A DNA stretch of 64,000 nt, from contig CM076659.1 of assembly GCA_038496675.1 (NCBI GenBank), positions 20,298,716 through 20,362,715 on the forward strand. Reading direction: 5' to 3'. Source of the DNA: Rachycentron canadum. Its lineage: Eukaryota; Chordata; Actinopteri; Carangiformes; Rachycentridae. Shown here in pieces: positions 63,406-64,000 of the stretch (positions are counted from its first letter, which is position 1; each line of letters begins with the position of its first letter). The translations under genes were made by a program, and so were the position numbers. The notes under the pieces are model-generated. The model saw nothing but the letters and a program-made list of their open reading frames with translations, did no database searches and had not been told where the DNA came from.

Positions 63406-64000
63406 TTAATGAGTTTGCATAGTAAAAGTGGTTCAGTTACAAAAGTGACACATGTAGAAAACAAAATACTATGTTAACAGTATTTATTTAAGTTGTTTTG
63501 ATGAAAAATGGTTTTCATGAAGACCAATTTATTTATCTTTCCTTGTGCATCATTGCATTTAAAATAATGCATTGATTTGAAAAATCAGAGCTGTATTACT
63601 GCAGAGCAATAACTAGAAATGATATACTGTATACGATGATGGATTACCTGTTTCATGCAGGTCTCTACATGTTAGCGCTTTATGAAAAGCGCACGAGTGG
63701 CTGTCTGAAATGGGAAATAAACACCTATACATCTAAAAAACAAAAACAGGTGTACACTGGGAAATGATTGGTTATGCAATTTGTAATGAGGGAGCAGTTA
63801 TATTAAGTATGTGTTTGTAAACACAAAACCACAGTTGTTACTACTATGCTGTGAACTCGGCATTGGCACTGTAGATGTCATCTAAAATGGTAGAATATGA
63901 ACCACTATTAATTCTTCTCCCAGCAGTCAGAATCGTTTAAGCTCTGCCCTCTGTTATAAAGGCCTCTGTTACAATACAGATTCACTATGAGAGAGAGATA

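Larger units (their letters stand above)
10349..64000 (+). other. gfra1 intron 3 (partial), large and repeat-bearing
   Basis: From the donor at 10349 to the window end I recognise no further gfra1 exon, neither the D2 exon (expected GNNCLDAA-like motif) nor later ones, and no other gene on either strand. The corresponding human intron is also very long. Contents with their own entries are transposon relics, LINE tails, TTAA miniature elements and microsatellites. The intervals between them (for example 14.4-21.9, 22.4-23.7, 28.4-31.6, 39.1-41.8, 42.3-44.4, 47-49, 52-54.3 and 57.2-61.6 kb) are AT-rich unique DNA in which I see no gene. Some unique stretches may be conserved enhancers (see findings). 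Confidence 0.8.

Overview
This window is vertebrate nuclear DNA, almost certainly from a ray-finned (teleost) fish. The genes are split by GT-AG introns. CpG-rich promoter sequence, long CA/GT/GA microsatellites, a Tc1-type transposon, a hAT relic, L2-like LINE tails and other fish-type dispersed repeats fill the noncoding part. Nothing bacterial or phage-like is present. There are two assembly gaps (8618-9016 and 61638-61868).

Layout. 1-5077: the 5' part of a minus-strand coiled-coil gene, ccdc172, with four recognisable exons (5077-4999, 4737-4652, 3025-2909, 2187-2022). The rest of the gene is not recognisable between 1 and 2021 and probably lies off the left edge. 5078-8093: a divergent intergenic/promoter interval with a YY1-type site near ccdc172 and CpG-rich sequence toward the next gene. 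8094-10348: the first three coding exons of gfra1 on the plus strand (8124-8163, 9110-9415, 10268-10348), encoding the signal peptide, the N-terminal cysteine-rich domain and the linker of GDNF family receptor alpha-1. 10349-64000: the start of a very large gfra1 intron, without any further coding exon that I can recognise. ccdc172 and gfra1 are also head-to-head neighbours at human 10q25.3, so the arrangement agrees with conserved vertebrate synteny.

The intron is mostly repeats and unique noncoding DNA. It holds a hAT transposase relic (12.1-12.5 kb), a 1.1 kb Tc1/mariner deletion derivative with intact termini (13.22-14.33 kb), two LINE 3' ends (33.1-34.4 kb), a repeat carrying two perfect oestrogen-response-element palindromes (38.6-39.0 kb), and seven copies of one TTAA-flanked miniature transposon family that carries CCAAT and GC-box motifs. 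Several AT-rich, non-repetitive stretches have the look of conserved noncoding enhancers.

I found no previously undescribed multi-gene system. The observations most worth following are the paired perfect EREs in a transposon-like repeat inside gfra1 (a gene known to be oestrogen-responsive in mammals) and the promoter-motif-bearing TTAA miniature elements.
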